NCBI GenBank assembly: GCA_014800845.1
Contig: JAAVFJ010000003.1
Location: 62,001-126,000 of the forward strand
From: Bacteroidales bacterium
Lineage (GTDB): Bacteria; Bacteroidota; Bacteroidia; Bacteroidales; Muribaculaceae
Direction: 5' to 3'
DNA: 64,000 nucleotides
Within the stretch, counting starts at the first letter, position 1; the number at the start of each line of letters is the position of its first letter. Below the pieces are notes generated by a model that had not been told where the DNA came from, made no database searches, and was given only the letters and a program-made list of their open reading frames with translations. The translations under genes and the position numbers were made by a program. Of the stretch, positions 37,706-46,157 are shown piece after piece.

Positions 37706-38908
37706 TCAGACGCCCTGATTCTCGCGGTTGAAAATGTGGCGTAGGCGTGAGAAGATGCGGTGGATGGTGCTCTGTGAGGGTGTCACGTTGGGCTGTCCCT
37801 GCAGGCTCTCTATGGCTTTGCGCTCATCGTCGTTGAGGCTTTCGGGCACGTAGACCATAACGTTTACGAGCAGGTCGCCGTGGTGGTTGCTGTTATACTG
37901 AGGCAGGCCCTTGCCGCGCAGGCGGAGAATCTTGCCGGGCTGAGTGCCGGCCGGAATGTTCAGGCGTGCTTTGCCCTCCACGAGGGGCACCTCAACACTG
38001 CCGCCGAGAGCTGCTGTGGGGAAGTCGAGCATGAGGTTGTAGATCAGGTCATTCTCGTCGCGGATGAGGTTGGGGTCCTTCTCCTCTTCGATTACGATGA
38101 GCAGGTCGCCGTTCACACCACCGTGGCGGGCAGCGTTACCCTGGCCGCGCATGGTCAGCGTCATGCCATCTTCCACGCCGGCGGGGATGTGGAATTCCAC
38201 CACCTCGCTCTTCTTCACGATGCCTTCGCCGCCGCAGACGCTGCATGCCTGGTCTATAGTCTTGCCCTCGCCGTTACAGTCGGGACAGACTACACGGCTC
38301 TGCATTGCGCCGAGCATGGTCTGCTGCACGCGATTGACATAGCCGGTGCCGTGGCAGGTGCTGCAGGTGTGGAAGGCAGTGCCATCCTTGGCGCCAGTGC
38401 CGTTGCAGGCATCGCAGGCTACCCAGCGGGGTATCTTGAGCTTCTTGTCGACACCGTTCATTATGTCCTTGAGGTTGACCTTCACCTTGATGCGCAGGTC
38501 GGCACCCTTGTTTACGGCCTTGCGCTGAGCGCCACCGCCGTAGCCGCCGAAGTGTCCGTAGGAACCGGCGCCCTCAAAGGCATCGCCGAAGATGTCGCCG
38601 AAGTGGCTGAAGATGTCCTCCATGGAGAAACCACCGCCAAATCCGCCGCCGAACCCGCCGGCACCGCCACCGAATCCCTGAGGACCCATGGAGTGGCCGA
38701 ACTGGTCATACTTGGCGCGCTTGTCGGGGTCGCTGAGGATGTCGTAGGCCTCGGCGGCCTCCTTGAATTTCTCCTCGGCTCCCTTGTCACCCGGATTCTT
38801 GTCAGGGTGATACTTGATGGCCATTTTTCTGTAGGCCTTCTTTATTTCATCGGCTGAGGCTGATTTGCTCACCCCCAGCACTTCATAGTAATCTCTTTTT
38901 TCAGCCAT
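37706..38908 (-). CDS. dnaJ: chaperone DnaJ (Hsp40)
   Basis: 400 residues. J domain at residues 1-70 with HPD in [10 protein letters not shown]; a Gly/Phe-rich linker ([17 protein letters not shown], about 78-95); four zinc-finger repeats of CxxCxGxG type ([32 protein letters not shown], about 170-240); then the two substrate-binding beta domains. It delivers unfolded clients to DnaK and stimulates its ATPase. It follows grpE by 14 bases in one operon; dnaK is not in the window. No heat-shock promoter element was recognised upstream. Confidence 0.97.
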   Translation of the reverse strand: MAEKRDYYEVLGVSKSASADEIKKAYRKMAIKYHPDKNPGDKGAEEKFKEAAEAYDILSDPDKRAKYDQFGHSMGPQGFGGGAGGFGGGFGGGFSMEDIFSHFGDIFGDAFEGAGSYGHFGGYGGGAQRKAVNKGADLRIKVKVNLKDIMNGVDKKLKIPRWVACDACNGTGAKDGTAFHTCSTCHGTGYVNRVQQTMLGAMQSRVVCPDCNGEGKTIDQACSVCGGEGIVKKSEVVEFHIPAGVEDGMTLTMRGQGNAARHGGVNGDLLIVIEEEKDPNLIRDENDLIYNLMLDFPTAALGGSVEVPLVEGKARLNIPAGTQPGKILRLRGKGLPQYNSNHHGDLLVNVMVYVPESLNDDERKAIESLQGQPNVTPSQSTIHRIFSRLRHIFNRENQGV

Positions 38909-38922
38909 GAGTCAAAAAAGTA

Positions 38923-39498
38923 TTATTGTCCTACCACCACTTTGGCGTGACGCATTACCTTGCCGTTGATTGTGTAGCCCTTCTGCACGGTGTCCAGAAT
39001 CTTGCCTTTCTGAGCCTCGTCGGGCACGGGAACCACGGAGATAGCCTCATGCTTTTCGGTGTCGAAGTCGCGGTCTTCGGGATCGATTTCCTTGACTCCG
39101 TTCTGTTCCAGATATTTTTTGAATTTATTGTAGATAAGCTCCATGCCCTCCTTTACGGATTGCACATCGGTGGCATCGTCGCCGGCTTTCAGGCCGCGCT
39201 CGAAGTCATCGATTATGGGGAGCATGCCTTTGAGCGACTGCTCGGCAGCGTTCTTTATAAGCTCGCTTTTCTCCTTGAGGGTGCGCTTGCGGAAGTTGTC
39301 GAATTCAGCCATGAGGAAGAGGTATTCCTTCTTCTCCTTGGCCACCTGCTCCTCGAGCTCGGCCACTTTCTGTTCAAGAGTCTGCTCCTCGGCTTGGGCC
39401 TCGGCCACTTCTTCGTTCACCTCCTCCACGGTCTCGGGATCAGCTATTACCTCTTGTTCCAGATCTTCAGCCTTAAGGTTGTCTTTATCGTTGCTCAT
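38923..39498 (-). CDS. grpE: nucleotide exchange factor GrpE
   Basis: 191 residues. A long charged coiled-coil N-terminal half (EEVAEAQAEEQTLEQKVAEL and onward) and the conserved FDNFRKRT segment near residue 108. The C-terminal beta domain has GVKEIDPEDRDFDTEKHEAI and ends NGKVMRHAKVVVGQ, like the family. GrpE releases ADP from DnaK. Operon with dnaJ. Confidence 0.96.
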   Translation of the reverse strand: MSNDKDNLKAEDLEQEVIADPETVEEVNEEVAEAQAEEQTLEQKVAELEEQVAKEKKEYLFLMAEFDNFRKRTLKEKSELIKNAAEQSLKGMLPIIDDFERGLKAGDDATDVQSVKEGMELIYNKFKKYLEQNGVKEIDPEDRDFDTEKHEAISVVPVPDEAQKGKILDTVQKGYTINGKVMRHAKVVVGQ

Positions 39499-39649
39499 AA
39501 TATGTAAATGTTTTTATAATCTGAGAAATAATGCGTGCGCTTTACAAGAATCGCTCCAAAAAATGTTAATGTCAGAGCAGACACCGAATTTCGCGCCCGT
39601 TCAGAGTATAAACGCATAAACAGGGGCTAACGTTCACCACGCAGCCCAC

Positions 39650-40504
39650 TCAGAGATTAATAATTGTGGCGAAAGCCGTGGAGGCCCCTTCCAGCGCACT
39701 GAGGGCAGCTTCGCGGTCGGCGTAGATGCCAAAGAAGGCGGAGCCGCTTCCGGTCATAGAGGCGTAGAGGGCGCCGGAGCCGTAGAGGTACTCCTTTATG
39801 TGGATGAGGTGAGGATGGATTCTGAACATGGCGGCTTCAAAATCGTTGACAATCAGGGCGCGCCATTGCTCTATAGGTAGGCGTATCGCCTCGGTGAGCT
39901 TCACTTTGGCCGGGTGAGGTGTGATGTTGGCAAACGCTTGTGCGGTGCTGATACCCTCCGAGGGTTTCAGAATAAGGGCTGTCTTGCCGCGGAGCTGAGG
40001 AATCTCCAGCGGTGTGAGCCGCTCACCTATGCCGGTGGCGAAGCAGGGGCGGTTGTAGAGGAAGAATGGCACATCGGCCCCCAGCGAGCGGGCTATCTCT
40101 GCCAGCTGCGTGGCCGACAGGGGAGAGCCGTTGATTTCGTTGAGCATGCGCAGCGCGAAACCGGCGTCGGCAGAGCCGCCACCCATACCGGCGCCTGAGG
40201 GCAAGCGTTTGTCCAGGATTATCCTCACCGGCTGCGCCTCCGGAAACGCGCGGCGGAAAGACTGCAGAGCGCGCCACACCAGGTTCTGCTCCAGAGGGCA
40301 ACCGGCGTCGGCGCCTAAGGTCTCAAAGGAATCGGCGGCTGCCGGCACCATTTCCAGAATGTCGCAAAGGGTGCCCGGTTCGTGCGGGAGACCGCAAAGT
40401 TCGCCGGCGGGGATGAAGATGGTTTCGAGGTCATGATAGCCATCCTCGCGTTTGCGCACCACGCTCAGGCCCAGGTTCAATTTAGCATTGACAAATGAAA
40501 TCAT
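39650..40504 (-). CDS. ispE: 4-diphosphocytidyl-2-C-methyl-D-erythritol kinase
   Basis: 284 residues of the GHMP kinase fold. Phosphorylates CDP-methylerythritol in the MEP isoprenoid pathway. Seen: NAKLNLGLSVVRKREDGYHD at the N terminus with Lys and His of the substrate site, the ATP loop PSGAGMGGGSADAG near residue 105, LGADVPFFL near 145, and MTGSGSAFFGIY near 255. It is a monocistronic unit as far as can be seen; a TAATTTTG -7 box lies 24 bases upstream of the start. Confidence 0.95.
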   Translation of the reverse strand: MISFVNAKLNLGLSVVRKREDGYHDLETIFIPAGELCGLPHEPGTLCDILEMVPAAADSFETLGADAGCPLEQNLVWRALQSFRRAFPEAQPVRIILDKRLPSGAGMGGGSADAGFALRMLNEINGSPLSATQLAEIARSLGADVPFFLYNRPCFATGIGERLTPLEIPQLRGKTALILKPSEGISTAQAFANITPHPAKVKLTEAIRLPIEQWRALIVNDFEAAMFRIHPHLIHIKEYLYGSGALYASMTGSGSAFFGIYADREAALSALEGASTAFATIINL

Positions 40505-40527
40505 AATAGGACAACTAAAGATTGCTG

Positions 40528-40535
40528 CAAAATTA
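40528..40535 (-). promoter_or_regulatory. -7 box of the ispE promoter
   Basis: TAATTTTG on the minus strand, followed by CAGC. No -33 element at the right distance (TTG at 17 bp). Confidence 0.55.
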
Positions 40536-40599
40536 GCACATTAATTCCTAATCAACAGCCTCAATATTCAAAAATCGCCAACCATGTGCTGTCACCCTT

Positions 40600-40630
40600 T
40601 TTGATTTTCGGCTAAGTTTTCGTAACTTTG
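40600..40630 (+). promoter_or_regulatory. promoter of mntA-hepT, near-leaderless
   Basis: TTTG (40600-40603), 19 bp, TAACTTTG (40623-40630). The first ATG comes 4 bases later, so the mRNA would have almost no leader. Confidence 0.75.
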
Positions 40631-40634
40631 CCTC

Positions 40635-40940
40635 ATGATGAAAATAATTGAGCAAAATATAAGTAGGATAATTGAGCTGTGCCGGCGCTTCGGTGTCAAG
40701 AAGCTTTATGTCTTTGGGTCTATCCTTACCGATAGATTCAATGAGCAGAGCGATGTGGATTTCTTGTTTAATTTTAGTGATAGTGTTTCCTATCATGATT
40801 ATGCTGATTGTTTTTTCGGATTGCATGATGGATTGCGCCGCCTTTTTGGCCGGAATATAGACCTTGTAGATGAATCTGCAATAAAGAATAAGTATTTTCG
40901 CGAAGAAGTGGAGGAAACCCGACAACTGATTTATGGATAG
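40635..40940 (+). CDS. mntA: MntA-type nucleotidyltransferase antitoxin
   Basis: 101 residues (100 if the second ATG at 40638 is used). A minimal nucleotidyltransferase with the family motif GS-X10-DxD intact: Gly28, Ser29, then Asp40 and Asp42 in FGSILTDRFNEQSDVDF. In characterised pairs MntA blocks the HEPN RNase by adding AMP to a tyrosine of its active site. The gene overlaps hepT by eight bases. The base content is a little lower in G+C than the neighbours, in keeping with a mobile module. The pair sits between ispE and a MATE gene with no mobile element in view. Confidence 0.9.
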   Translation: MMKIIEQNISRIIELCRRFGVKKLYVFGSILTDRFNEQSDVDFLFNFSDSVSYHDYADCFFGLHDGLRRLFGRNIDLVDESAIKNKYFREEVEETRQLIYG

Positions 40941-41268
40941 GAAAGTAAAAAAATATCTTGCCGACGTTTATAACGCCATTCTGGAGATAGAATATTTCAT
41001 GGAATCGCGCCCTAAGGAGTATCAGACCTTTTGCGATGATCTGTTATTTCGTCGTGGGGTAGAACGCAATATTGAAATCATGGGTGAGGCTATGAATAAG
41101 GCCTTAAAGCTTGAGCCGGAACTTTCAATAACCTCTGCTCGCAAAATAGTGGATACGCGGAATTTCGTGATTCATTCCTACGATTCGCTCAGAGCAGACA
41201 TATTATGGGCCATCGTAGTTATACATATGCCTAAATTGAAAGAAGAAATCGAACAGTTGCTGGACTAA
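40933..41268 (+). CDS. hepT: HepT-type HEPN ribonuclease toxin
   Basis: 111 residues, all-helical HEPN (DUF86) domain. The active-site motif R-X4-H-X-Y is complete as RNFVIHSY, Arg76-His81-Tyr83. Tyr83 is the residue expected to be AMPylated by MntA. Family members cut RNA when released. The start overlaps the mntA stop by eight bases, so both proteins are made together. An intact motif in both partners suggests an active pair. It may protect against phage or keep the region in place. Confidence 0.9.
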   Translation: MDRKVKKYLADVYNAILEIEYFMESRPKEYQTFCDDLLFRRGVERNIEIMGEAMNKALKLEPELSITSARKIVDTRNFVIHSYDSLRADILWAIVVIHMPKLKEEIEQLLD

Positions 41269-41283
41269 GTAGGTTTTTGTGGC

Positions 41284-42603
41284 ATGAATTTGAATAGGCA
41301 GATACTTCGGCTGGCTATCCCTTCGATTGTCAGCAATATTACGGTGCCTTTGCTGGGGCTGTGTGACACGGCCATTTCCGGGCACCTCGGCTCAGAGGTG
41401 TTTCTGGCGGCGATATCGGTTGGTACCGTCTGGATTAATGCTCTGTTTCTCACTATGATATTTCTGCGCATGGGCACCACGGGCCTCACTGCGCAGGCTT
41501 ACGGCGCCGGTGACAAGGTCGGCGCGGGTGTGCTGCTTACTCGCGGACTGTTGTTAGCAGGGGGTATCGGTTTGCTGTTCATCGTGGCGCAGCGGCCGCT
41601 CCTTGCGTTGCTGTCACATGTGGTGGGTGCCTCGCCGGAAGTGAGCGCTTCGGCCGGTGAATACTTCTCGATAGTGATTCTGAGCGCGCCGGCTATGCTG
41701 ATGACTATGGTGGCCAATGGCTGGTTTATAGGTATGCAGACGAGTGTGCAGCCTATGGTTATAGCCGTGACTACCAATGTGCTGAATATCCTGCTGAGTC
41801 TGTTGGCTGTGTTCGGCCTGAAGCTCGGTTTTGCAGGCACAGCCGCCGGCACATGCGTGGCCAACTGGCTCGGCTTGCTGCTCGTGGTCATTCTGTTGAG
41901 GCGCTTTGGCCGGTGCGGCTTCCCGGGAGCGAGCGTGTGCCGCGCTTTCAAAGGTGGCGGGTGGGGACGCTTTTTCAATGTTAACATCTACATCTTTCTG
42001 CGCTCATTCTGCATCATGGGTGTCACAGTGAGCTTGGCAGCTTTCGGTGCGCGTCTTGGCAACGATGTGCTTGCCGGCAATGCTGTAATGATGCAGTTCT
42101 TCACCTTTTTTGCTTACTTCATGGATGGCTTCGGGTTTGCTGCAGAGGCGCTTACCGGAAAGGCAAAGGGGGCCTCAGATTCGCGTCTGCTTCGCTCCGT
42201 CATCAAGCGGATGCTTGCGTGGGGCGCGTTGGTTACAGGCATATTCGCCCTCTGCTATGCCATGGGAGCGTCGGGTATCTCCACCTTAATTACCGACAAT
42301 CTTCACACCCTGCAAATTATTGAAAATCAGAAGCTATGGGTGGTGTTGACTCCGATATGTGGCGGCTTGGCGTTTATACTCGACGGGGTCTTCATAGGCC
42401 TTACGCGCACGCGAAGCATGATGCTCTCCACGCTTTTAGGCTTGGTGAGTTTTCTGGTGGTGGCGGGTGCCAAACTGCTGCCGGGAGCGGCCGGCCTGTG
42501 GCTTGCCTTCGACTCCTATCTGCTCGTGAGGGGAGTGGTGCTCGGCTGTGCGCTGTTTGTTAAAAAGTGTAATAAGGGTAAAGAAGTCAGTAAAATTTCT
42601 TAA
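41284..42603 (+). CDS. MATE family efflux transporter (DinF-like)
   Basis: 439 residues with about twelve hydrophobic segments. Starts MNLNRQILRLAIPSIVSNITVPLLG with the CDTAISGHLGSEVFLAAISV signature typical of the DinF branch of multidrug and toxic compound extrusion proteins, which export cations in exchange for Na+ or H+. It starts 15 bases after hepT but on a separate functional theme; a shared transcript is possible. The stop at 42603 is 25 bases before the sigma factor start. Confidence 0.92.
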   Translation: MNLNRQILRLAIPSIVSNITVPLLGLCDTAISGHLGSEVFLAAISVGTVWINALFLTMIFLRMGTTGLTAQAYGAGDKVGAGVLLTRGLLLAGGIGLLFIVAQRPLLALLSHVVGASPEVSASAGEYFSIVILSAPAMLMTMVANGWFIGMQTSVQPMVIAVTTNVLNILLSLLAVFGLKLGFAGTAAGTCVANWLGLLLVVILLRRFGRCGFPGASVCRAFKGGGWGRFFNVNIYIFLRSFCIMGVTVSLAAFGARLGNDVLAGNAVMMQFFTFFAYFMDGFGFAAEALTGKAKGASDSRLLRSVIKRMLAWGALVTGIFALCYAMGASGISTLITDNLHTLQIIENQKLWVVLTPICGGLAFILDGVFIGLTRTRSMMLSTLLGLVSFLVVAGAKLLPGAAGLWLAFDSYLLVRGVVLGCALFVKKCNKGKEVSKIS

Positions 42604-42628
42604 TTTTACACGATTTTTTTCGCAGTTT

Positions 42629-43198
42629 ATGGCAGCGCTTCTCCCCATAGATGAAAAGCAACTCATCAAGCAATTGCAGGACCCCAAGGAGTCCCGCACT
42701 GCTTTTGATATGCTTATGCGAGCTTACGGAGAGAAGATTTATTGGCAGATTCGCCGCATGGTGGTGAACCATGATGATGCGTCTGACCTGCTGCAGAATA
42801 CCTTTATAAAGGCCTGGAATAATGTGGATAATTTCCGCGGCGACGCGAAATTGTCGACATGGCTTTACAAGATTGCCGTAAACGAGAGCCTGAATTTTCT
42901 GCAGCGTGAGCGCTCGCGTCAGGGTATCTCCATCGACGATGATTCACAGGATACGTTTGTGGTCCGCCAACTGGAGGCTGATGATTATTTCGACGGCGAT
43001 GCGCTGAAGCTCGAGCTGCAGAAAGCTATAGCCGAGCTGCCTGAACGGCAGCGTCTTGTGTTTAATATGCGCTATTTTGAGGAGATGAAGTATGAGCAGA
43101 TTTCCGAAGTGCTCGGCACCTCAGTGGGTGCGCTCAAGGCCAGCTATCACCATGCTGTCAAGAAAATTGAGAAGCATTTCCTCGGCGAAGGATCTTAA
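42629..43198 (+). CDS. ECF-type RNA polymerase sigma factor
   Basis: 189 residues from the ATG at 42629; the open frame begins earlier, inside the MATE gene, but MAALLPIDEKQ is the natural start. Region 2 is at about residues 25-95 (YWQIRRMVVNHDDASDLLQNTFIKAWNN shortened here, then GDAKLSTWLYKIAVN, the -10 contacts) and region 4 at about 130-185 (LPERQRLVFNMRYFEEMKYEQISEVL, a helix-turn-helix). Bacteroidota carry many such factors. The gene ends with a 4-base overlap with the converging apbE. A membrane-anchored protein of the anti-sigma-like type is found at 45126 and may be its partner, but two genes lie between. Confidence 0.92.
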   Translation: MAALLPIDEKQLIKQLQDPKESRTAFDMLMRAYGEKIYWQIRRMVVNHDDASDLLQNTFIKAWNNVDNFRGDAKLSTWLYKIAVNESLNFLQRERSRQGISIDDDSQDTFVVRQLEADDYFDGDALKLELQKAIAELPERQRLVFNMRYFEEMKYEQISEVLGTSVGALKASYHHAVKKIEKHFLGEGS

Positions 43199-44172
43199 TT
43201 GTTGGCGACCAATTTCTTAAATTCCGGCGACATCCACACGCTTCCGTCAGTGAAAATAAGCATGGCGGAGAGCTTCATCTTGCTTATAACTCTCTGAGCT
43301 TCAGCGCGGGGCATAGCCATGCAGGCAGTGGCGTAAGCATCGGCGGTCATGCAGTCGGGCGCCACGACAGTAGCACTTACAGTTTCACCATGAGCCGGAT
43401 GCCCCGTGAGCGGATTGATAATGTGGCCAATCTTTTCGCCACCCCTCTCGCGGAAGTTGCGGTAATTGCCCGACGTGGCTATAGCGCAATCGGTGAGTTC
43501 CACCACCATCTGCGATTCATGCACCTCGCCGGAAGACTCCACCGGCCTGTCTACAGATATACGCCATTTGCCCCCTTTGGGATTTTTGCCGCGCAACACT
43601 ACCTCGCCACCTATTTCCACCATCATATTCTTCACCCCATTCTCGGCGAGCACCTGGGCCACGCGGTCGCAACCGTAGCCTTTCGCTATGGCTGAGAAAT
43701 TAAACTCCATGCGCGCGTCACCTTTTATGAGGCTGTCGCCGCTCAGGGTCAGCTTGTTGAAACCGATGTAGGGCATCATGGTGTCTATGGCTGCTGAATC
43801 GGGAAATTGTCCGCTCTTTGCGCCGAAGCCATAGGCGTTGATAAGCGGGGCTGCCGAGGGGTCGAAATAGCCGCCGGTGCTGTTCCAAATCTCGCGCGAA
43901 CGCTTCACCACATCAATCAGCATCCCGCTCCCTTTTATGCGCTCGCAGGAGTTGAGAAGGCTTACGGTGGACTGTTTGTTGAAGGGGGAGAGCTCGCCGT
44001 CCACACGGTTCATCACCTCCATTATCTCCTCGGCGAACGATCTGTCAGACTCATAGACTATGTGGTAAGAGGTGTTCCAGACTATCCCCTCCTCAGTGAG
44101 GTAAGAATCGCGGGTGCAAGCTGATAACCAGCATAAAAGCAGGGAAAGAAGTAAGAGCGGAAAGTGTTTCAC
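43195..44172 (-). CDS. apbE: FAD:protein FMN transferase, lipoprotein (ApbE)
   Basis: 325 residues from a GTG at 44172. The signal peptide ends in a lipobox LSAC, so it is a lipoprotein. ApbE covalently links FMN to threonine in proteins such as Na+-NQR and Rnf subunits, using FAD. Family motifs: VDGELSPFNKQSTVSLLN, GGYFDPSAAPL, FNFSAIAKGYGCDRVA, EIGGEVVLRGKNP, SGNYRNF, HIINPLTGHP and CMTADAYATA with the catalytic Thr/Asp. No Na+-NQR genes are in the window. It converges with the sigma factor gene (4-base overlap). Confidence 0.95.
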   Translation of the reverse strand: MKHFPLLLLSLLLCWLSACTRDSYLTEEGIVWNTSYHIVYESDRSFAEEIMEVMNRVDGELSPFNKQSTVSLLNSCERIKGSGMLIDVVKRSREIWNSTGGYFDPSAAPLINAYGFGAKSGQFPDSAAIDTMMPYIGFNKLTLSGDSLIKGDARMEFNFSAIAKGYGCDRVAQVLAENGVKNMMVEIGGEVVLRGKNPKGGKWRISVDRPVESSGEVHESQMVVELTDCAIATSGNYRNFRERGGEKIGHIINPLTGHPAHGETVSATVVAPDCMTADAYATACMAMPRAEAQRVISKMKLSAMLIFTDGSVWMSPEFKKLVANN

Positions 44173-44199
44173 GGCTTGGTTAATAAAAATTTATTGTGG

Positions 44200-44207
44200 C
44201 AAAATTA
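44200..44207 (-). promoter_or_regulatory. -7 box of the apbE promoter
   Basis: TAATTTTG on the minus strand, 28 bases before the GTG start. No -33 match. Confidence 0.55.
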
Positions 44208-44298
44208 CAAAAAAATAAAAAATTATCAGTAAATTTACGCCCAAATTATTTACGAATAGAGAGGCCCGGGTGCCTCCCTCCTAAAATTTTTACAGCTT

Positions 44299-44892
44299 AT
44301 GCGAACTTCATTTGTATTTCTTGCCGAGGGCTTTGAAGATATTGAAGCCATCACCGTAATCGACGTGCTCCGTCGCGCCGGAATGGATGTAAAGACTGTA
44401 TCCATATCATCATCGCTGCAGGTGCGCAGCGCTCACGGCAACATTCTTACTGCTGACTTGATCTACGACGCCACCCACTTCACTGATCCCGACTGGTTGA
44501 TACTGCCGGGGGGTATGCCGGGTGCTACTAATCTCTATGAATTCAGTCCGCTTGCCGGGTTGCTGCGCCGTCAGATGGAGTCCCCCTCAGGCCACATCGC
44601 AGCCATCTGCGCTGCCCCCGCCGTGGTGCTCGGACAGCTCGGACTCCTTCAGGGACGCCGCGCCACCTGTTATCCCGGTTTCGAGAAACTGTGTGCCGGC
44701 GCTGAAATGATTGACACTCCCGTGGTGGCCGATGAAAAAATGGTGCTCGGCAATGGTCCTGCTAACGCTCTGGTCTGGGCGCTCAACATCGTCAAAGTGG
44801 CCTGCGGAGTCGAGGCTGCCGAGAAGGTTGCCTCCGGCATGCTCTACTTCGTGCGTGCACGCAAGGAGGATGAGATGTATGATTTCGGTTGA
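44299..44892 (+). CDS. DJ-1/PfpI family protein (YajL-like)
   Basis: 197 residues of the class I glutamine-amidotransferase-like fold. FLAEGFEDIEAITVIDVLRRAG is the DJ-1 N-terminal motif with the conserved Glu; LILPGGMPGATNL follows, and the nucleophile elbow AAICAAPAVVLG carries the reactive cysteine near residue 104. DJ-1 proteins are linked to oxidative-stress protection and glyoxal clearance in the cytoplasm; the biochemical role is disputed. A terminator hairpin follows. Confidence 0.92.
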   Translation: MRTSFVFLAEGFEDIEAITVIDVLRRAGMDVKTVSISSSLQVRSAHGNILTADLIYDATHFTDPDWLILPGGMPGATNLYEFSPLAGLLRRQMESPSGHIAAICAAPAVVLGQLGLLQGRRATCYPGFEKLCAGAEMIDTPVVADEKMVLGNGPANALVWALNIVKVACGVEAAEKVASGMLYFVRARKEDEMYDFG

Positions 44893-44910
44893 TAATCAGC
44901 CTTATACACA

Positions 44911-44943
44911 AAAATGGCAAGCCTCAGCGGTTTGCCATTTTTT
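44911..44943 (+). terminator. rho-independent terminator after the DJ-1-like gene
   Basis: AAATGGCAA (44912-44920) pairs with TTGCCATTT (44932-44940), 9 bp, then TTT. After it, up to 45125, only a palindrome GTGAAAAA-T-TTTTTCAC (45038-45054) stands out. Confidence 0.8.
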
Positions 44944-45125
44944 ATGTGTTTTCCATAATACTTTTCGAACTAACCTAACATCATGAAACGATTTCTTGTC
45001 TTTATAACGGCCCGACTGCAGATTTAGTTTCTCAGTTGTGAAAAATTTTTTCACTAAAAATATGTGAGGTGGATTAAACCTTGTGCCGCTATCGCGGTCA
45101 TACGTGTGTATTTAACTGATAAGCA

Positions 45126-45641
45126 ATGAAAACCGAAAACCGTCTTAAAGAAAAAATAGGCACAGAGGCCGGTTTCAAGGTTCCGGAAGGTTACTTTGAC
45201 GAGATTTACGCCAAAATCTCCGAGTCGCTGCCGGAGCGCAAGGCACCCGCCCCTCTGAAGCTGTCGACATGGCAGCGGCTTAAGCCCTATGTCTATCTGG
45301 CAGCCATGTTTGCCGGAATCTGGTGTACGCTTAAGATGGTGTCAATCATAGGCGACCGCGCCCCCGAAGTGGGCAATGTGTCGCTCGACAATCCCCCTGC
45401 ACTCGTGGCCCAAGCCATTCAGAATGAAGATGTTGTTGATGCTACCATTCACTCTTCGGCTGTGACTGACGCCAATCTGGCTGCCGCCATCGACGACATG
45501 GAGATTCTCCCGGAAGAGGATGACGCCGCTGGCCGGGCAGATGATTTTGTGGATGTGCCGGACGCCTATGATGTAGACATAAACCAGCTGCAGGCCGCCC
45601 TCGATGTCGATGACTATTCAGACTACGACTATTATTTTTAA
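45126..45641 (+). CDS. single-pass membrane protein, acidic tail, possible anti-sigma-like factor
   Basis: 171 residues. A cytoplasmic N-terminal part has GFKVPEGYFDEIYAKI, a motif seen in many Bacteroidota proteins encoded near ECF sigma genes. One membrane helix follows (about residues 54-75). The rest is an acidic extracytoplasmic tail (EDDAAGRADDFVDVPDAYD and on) ending DDYSDYDYYF. The layout fits an anti-sigma or a membrane sensor, but no known domain was recognised. It is 12 bases upstream of the Spy-like gene and about 1.9 kb from the sigma gene. Confidence 0.5.
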   Translation: MKTENRLKEKIGTEAGFKVPEGYFDEIYAKISESLPERKAPAPLKLSTWQRLKPYVYLAAMFAGIWCTLKMVSIIGDRAPEVGNVSLDNPPALVAQAIQNEDVVDATIHSSAVTDANLAAAIDDMEILPEEDDAAGRADDFVDVPDAYDVDINQLQAALDVDDYSDYDYYF

Positions 45642-45653
45642 ACTCAATCATAA

Positions 45654-46118
45654 ATGAATAGAATTTTACTTTCCATACTCCTCTGTCTGCTCGCTATCTC
45701 CCCCGCCTTAGCGGCTGACAAAGCTGATAACGATGCCTCCAAACGTGAGCAGCAGCGCCGTGAGTTGATTGATTTTAAGATTAAGTACCTCATCAAGGAG
45801 GTGGATATTCCCGCTGACAAGCAGGCCGAATTCGAGCGTCTTTATCGCAAGATGGAAGATGAGCGTCTGTCTCTCTTCCGCGAGGTTTACCGCAAGGCTA
45901 AATCTGCGAGCAAGTCCTCTACCGATGCTGAGATTCTTGCCGCCTCTGACATGATTGCATCTACTAAGCAGCGTGAGGGCGCTATGGAACTCAAATATTA
46001 TCAGGAGTTTAAAAAGCTGCTTACCCCCCGCCAGCTGCTTAACCTGAAGCGCGCTGAGGATCGCTTCAACCGCAAGGTCATGGAGACCCGCGGCAAGGCT
46101 CCGGCCCGCAAAAATTAA
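45654..46118 (+). CDS. small periplasmic helical protein, Spy/CpxP-like
   Basis: 154 residues with a signal peptide (MNRILLSILLCLLAISPALAA). The mature part is helical and charged, with PADKQAEFERLYRKMEDERL and LTPRQLLNLKRAEDRF, the second resembling the LTxxQ motif of Spy and CpxP. These proteins act as periplasmic chaperones or stress sensors. It follows the membrane protein gene by 12 bases and is probably co-transcribed. A large alpha-2-macroglobulin gene follows after 39 bases. Confidence 0.7.
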   Translation: MNRILLSILLCLLAISPALAADKADNDASKREQQRRELIDFKIKYLIKEVDIPADKQAEFERLYRKMEDERLSLFREVYRKAKSASKSSTDAEILAASDMIASTKQREGAMELKYYQEFKKLLTPRQLLNLKRAEDRFNRKVMETRGKAPARKN

Positions 46119-46157
46119 TTAGCGTTTATCCGGCTACGGCCATTTTTATGTGTTGTT

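Noticed and set aside
40635..41268. Defence island or prophage boundary around the MntA/HepT pair
   Set aside because: Both sides are ordinary chromosomal genes; no integrase, tRNA target or other defence gene was seen nearby.
44983..45027. 14-codon frame MKRFLVFITARLQI after the DJ-1 terminator
   Set aside because: It looks like the start of a signal peptide, but is too short, lacks a ribosome-binding site and promoter, and may be a chance or decayed remnant.
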